DNA of 5,454 nucleotides from Chitinophagaceae bacterium (GTDB taxonomy: Bacteria > Bacteroidota > Bacteroidia > Chitinophagales > Chitinophagaceae). The notes beneath the pieces are model-generated. The model was not told the DNA's origin. It was given only the letters and a program-made list of their open reading frames with translations, and searched no databases. Both the position numbers and the translations under genes were made by a program. The DNA lies in contig JAOQAL010000037.1 of the NCBI GenBank assembly GCA_025963615.1, forward strand, positions 1 to 5,454, in the 5' to 3' direction. Shown piece after piece: positions 5,446-5,454 of this stretch; position 1 is the stretch's first letter, and every line of letters starts with the position of its first letter.

Positions 5446-5454
5446 GCATCCAGT
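5446..5454 (-). repeat. Start of a further inverted heptad array, cut by window end
   Basis: GCATCCA followed by GT begins the same inverted repeat seen at 5315 and lies the same distance from the preceding stop codon. Only one unit is visible, so the array's length is unknown. Confidence 0.6.

Larger units (their letters stand above)
4696..5454. other. Composite repeat island: heptad arrays plus four-helix-bundle gene copies
   Basis: From just after radC to the right edge the window is built from two ingredients: 7-bp repeats, and full or partial copies of one small gene. The order is direct heptads (4696-4790), frameshifted gene (4813-5188), direct heptads (5195-5222), internally deleted gene copy (5226-5307), inverted heptads (5315-5349), gene tail (5348-5438) and the start of another inverted heptad block (5446-5454). 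The island continues outside the window. No transposase, recombinase or reverse transcriptase is visible, so any mobility would be non-autonomous. Confidence 0.6.

Noticed and set aside
4696..5454. CRISPR array.
   Set aside because: The units are contiguous 7-mers without spacers, and the longer repeats are gene fragments; no cas gene is visible.

Overview
The window looks like chromosomal DNA of a Bacteroidota species, most likely close to the Chitinophagaceae. The evidence is a large secreted protein with the Cys-rich repeats and C-terminal PVxLxxF...FEIERS module usual in type IX secretion (T9SS) cargo. Starts lack Shine-Dalgarno sequences and have A-rich leaders, a prs-rplY pair is present, and a four-helix-bundle (23S rRNA intervening-sequence type) gene sits among short TGGAT-type repeats. 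The genus cannot be fixed from this sequence.

Layout: (1) 1-1568, minus strand: 5' part of a secreted T9SS-type protein that runs off the left edge. (2) 1735-1765: a perfect hairpin, probably the terminator of the next unit. (3) 1793-3468, minus strand: prs (PRPP synthetase) followed by rplY (ribosomal protein L25 with an Ala/Pro/Lys tail), 47 bp apart and probably one transcript. (4) 3469-3676: intergenic DNA with degenerate AGCTCG-rich sequence. (5) 3677-3892, minus strand: a 71-residue single-span membrane protein. (6) 4000-4692, plus strand: radC, transcribed away from the small membrane protein. (7) 4696-5454: a repeat island. A 7-bp tandem repeat starts 3 bases after the radC stop. It is followed by a four-helix-bundle gene broken by one extra base, then two further partial copies of that gene's 3' end, separated by the same 7-bp repeats in direct and then inverted orientation.

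prs and rplY are housekeeping genes (nucleotide precursor supply and ribosome structure), and radC encodes a conserved JAMM-fold protein of uncertain role. The secreted protein is an accessory surface or extracellular product. The unusual part is the right end: heptad arrays in opposite orientations enclose a four-helix-bundle gene and an apparently internally deleted derivative. This resembles a small non-autonomous mobile or recombining element built around this protein family. That interpretation is inference; the repeat geometry itself is directly visible.
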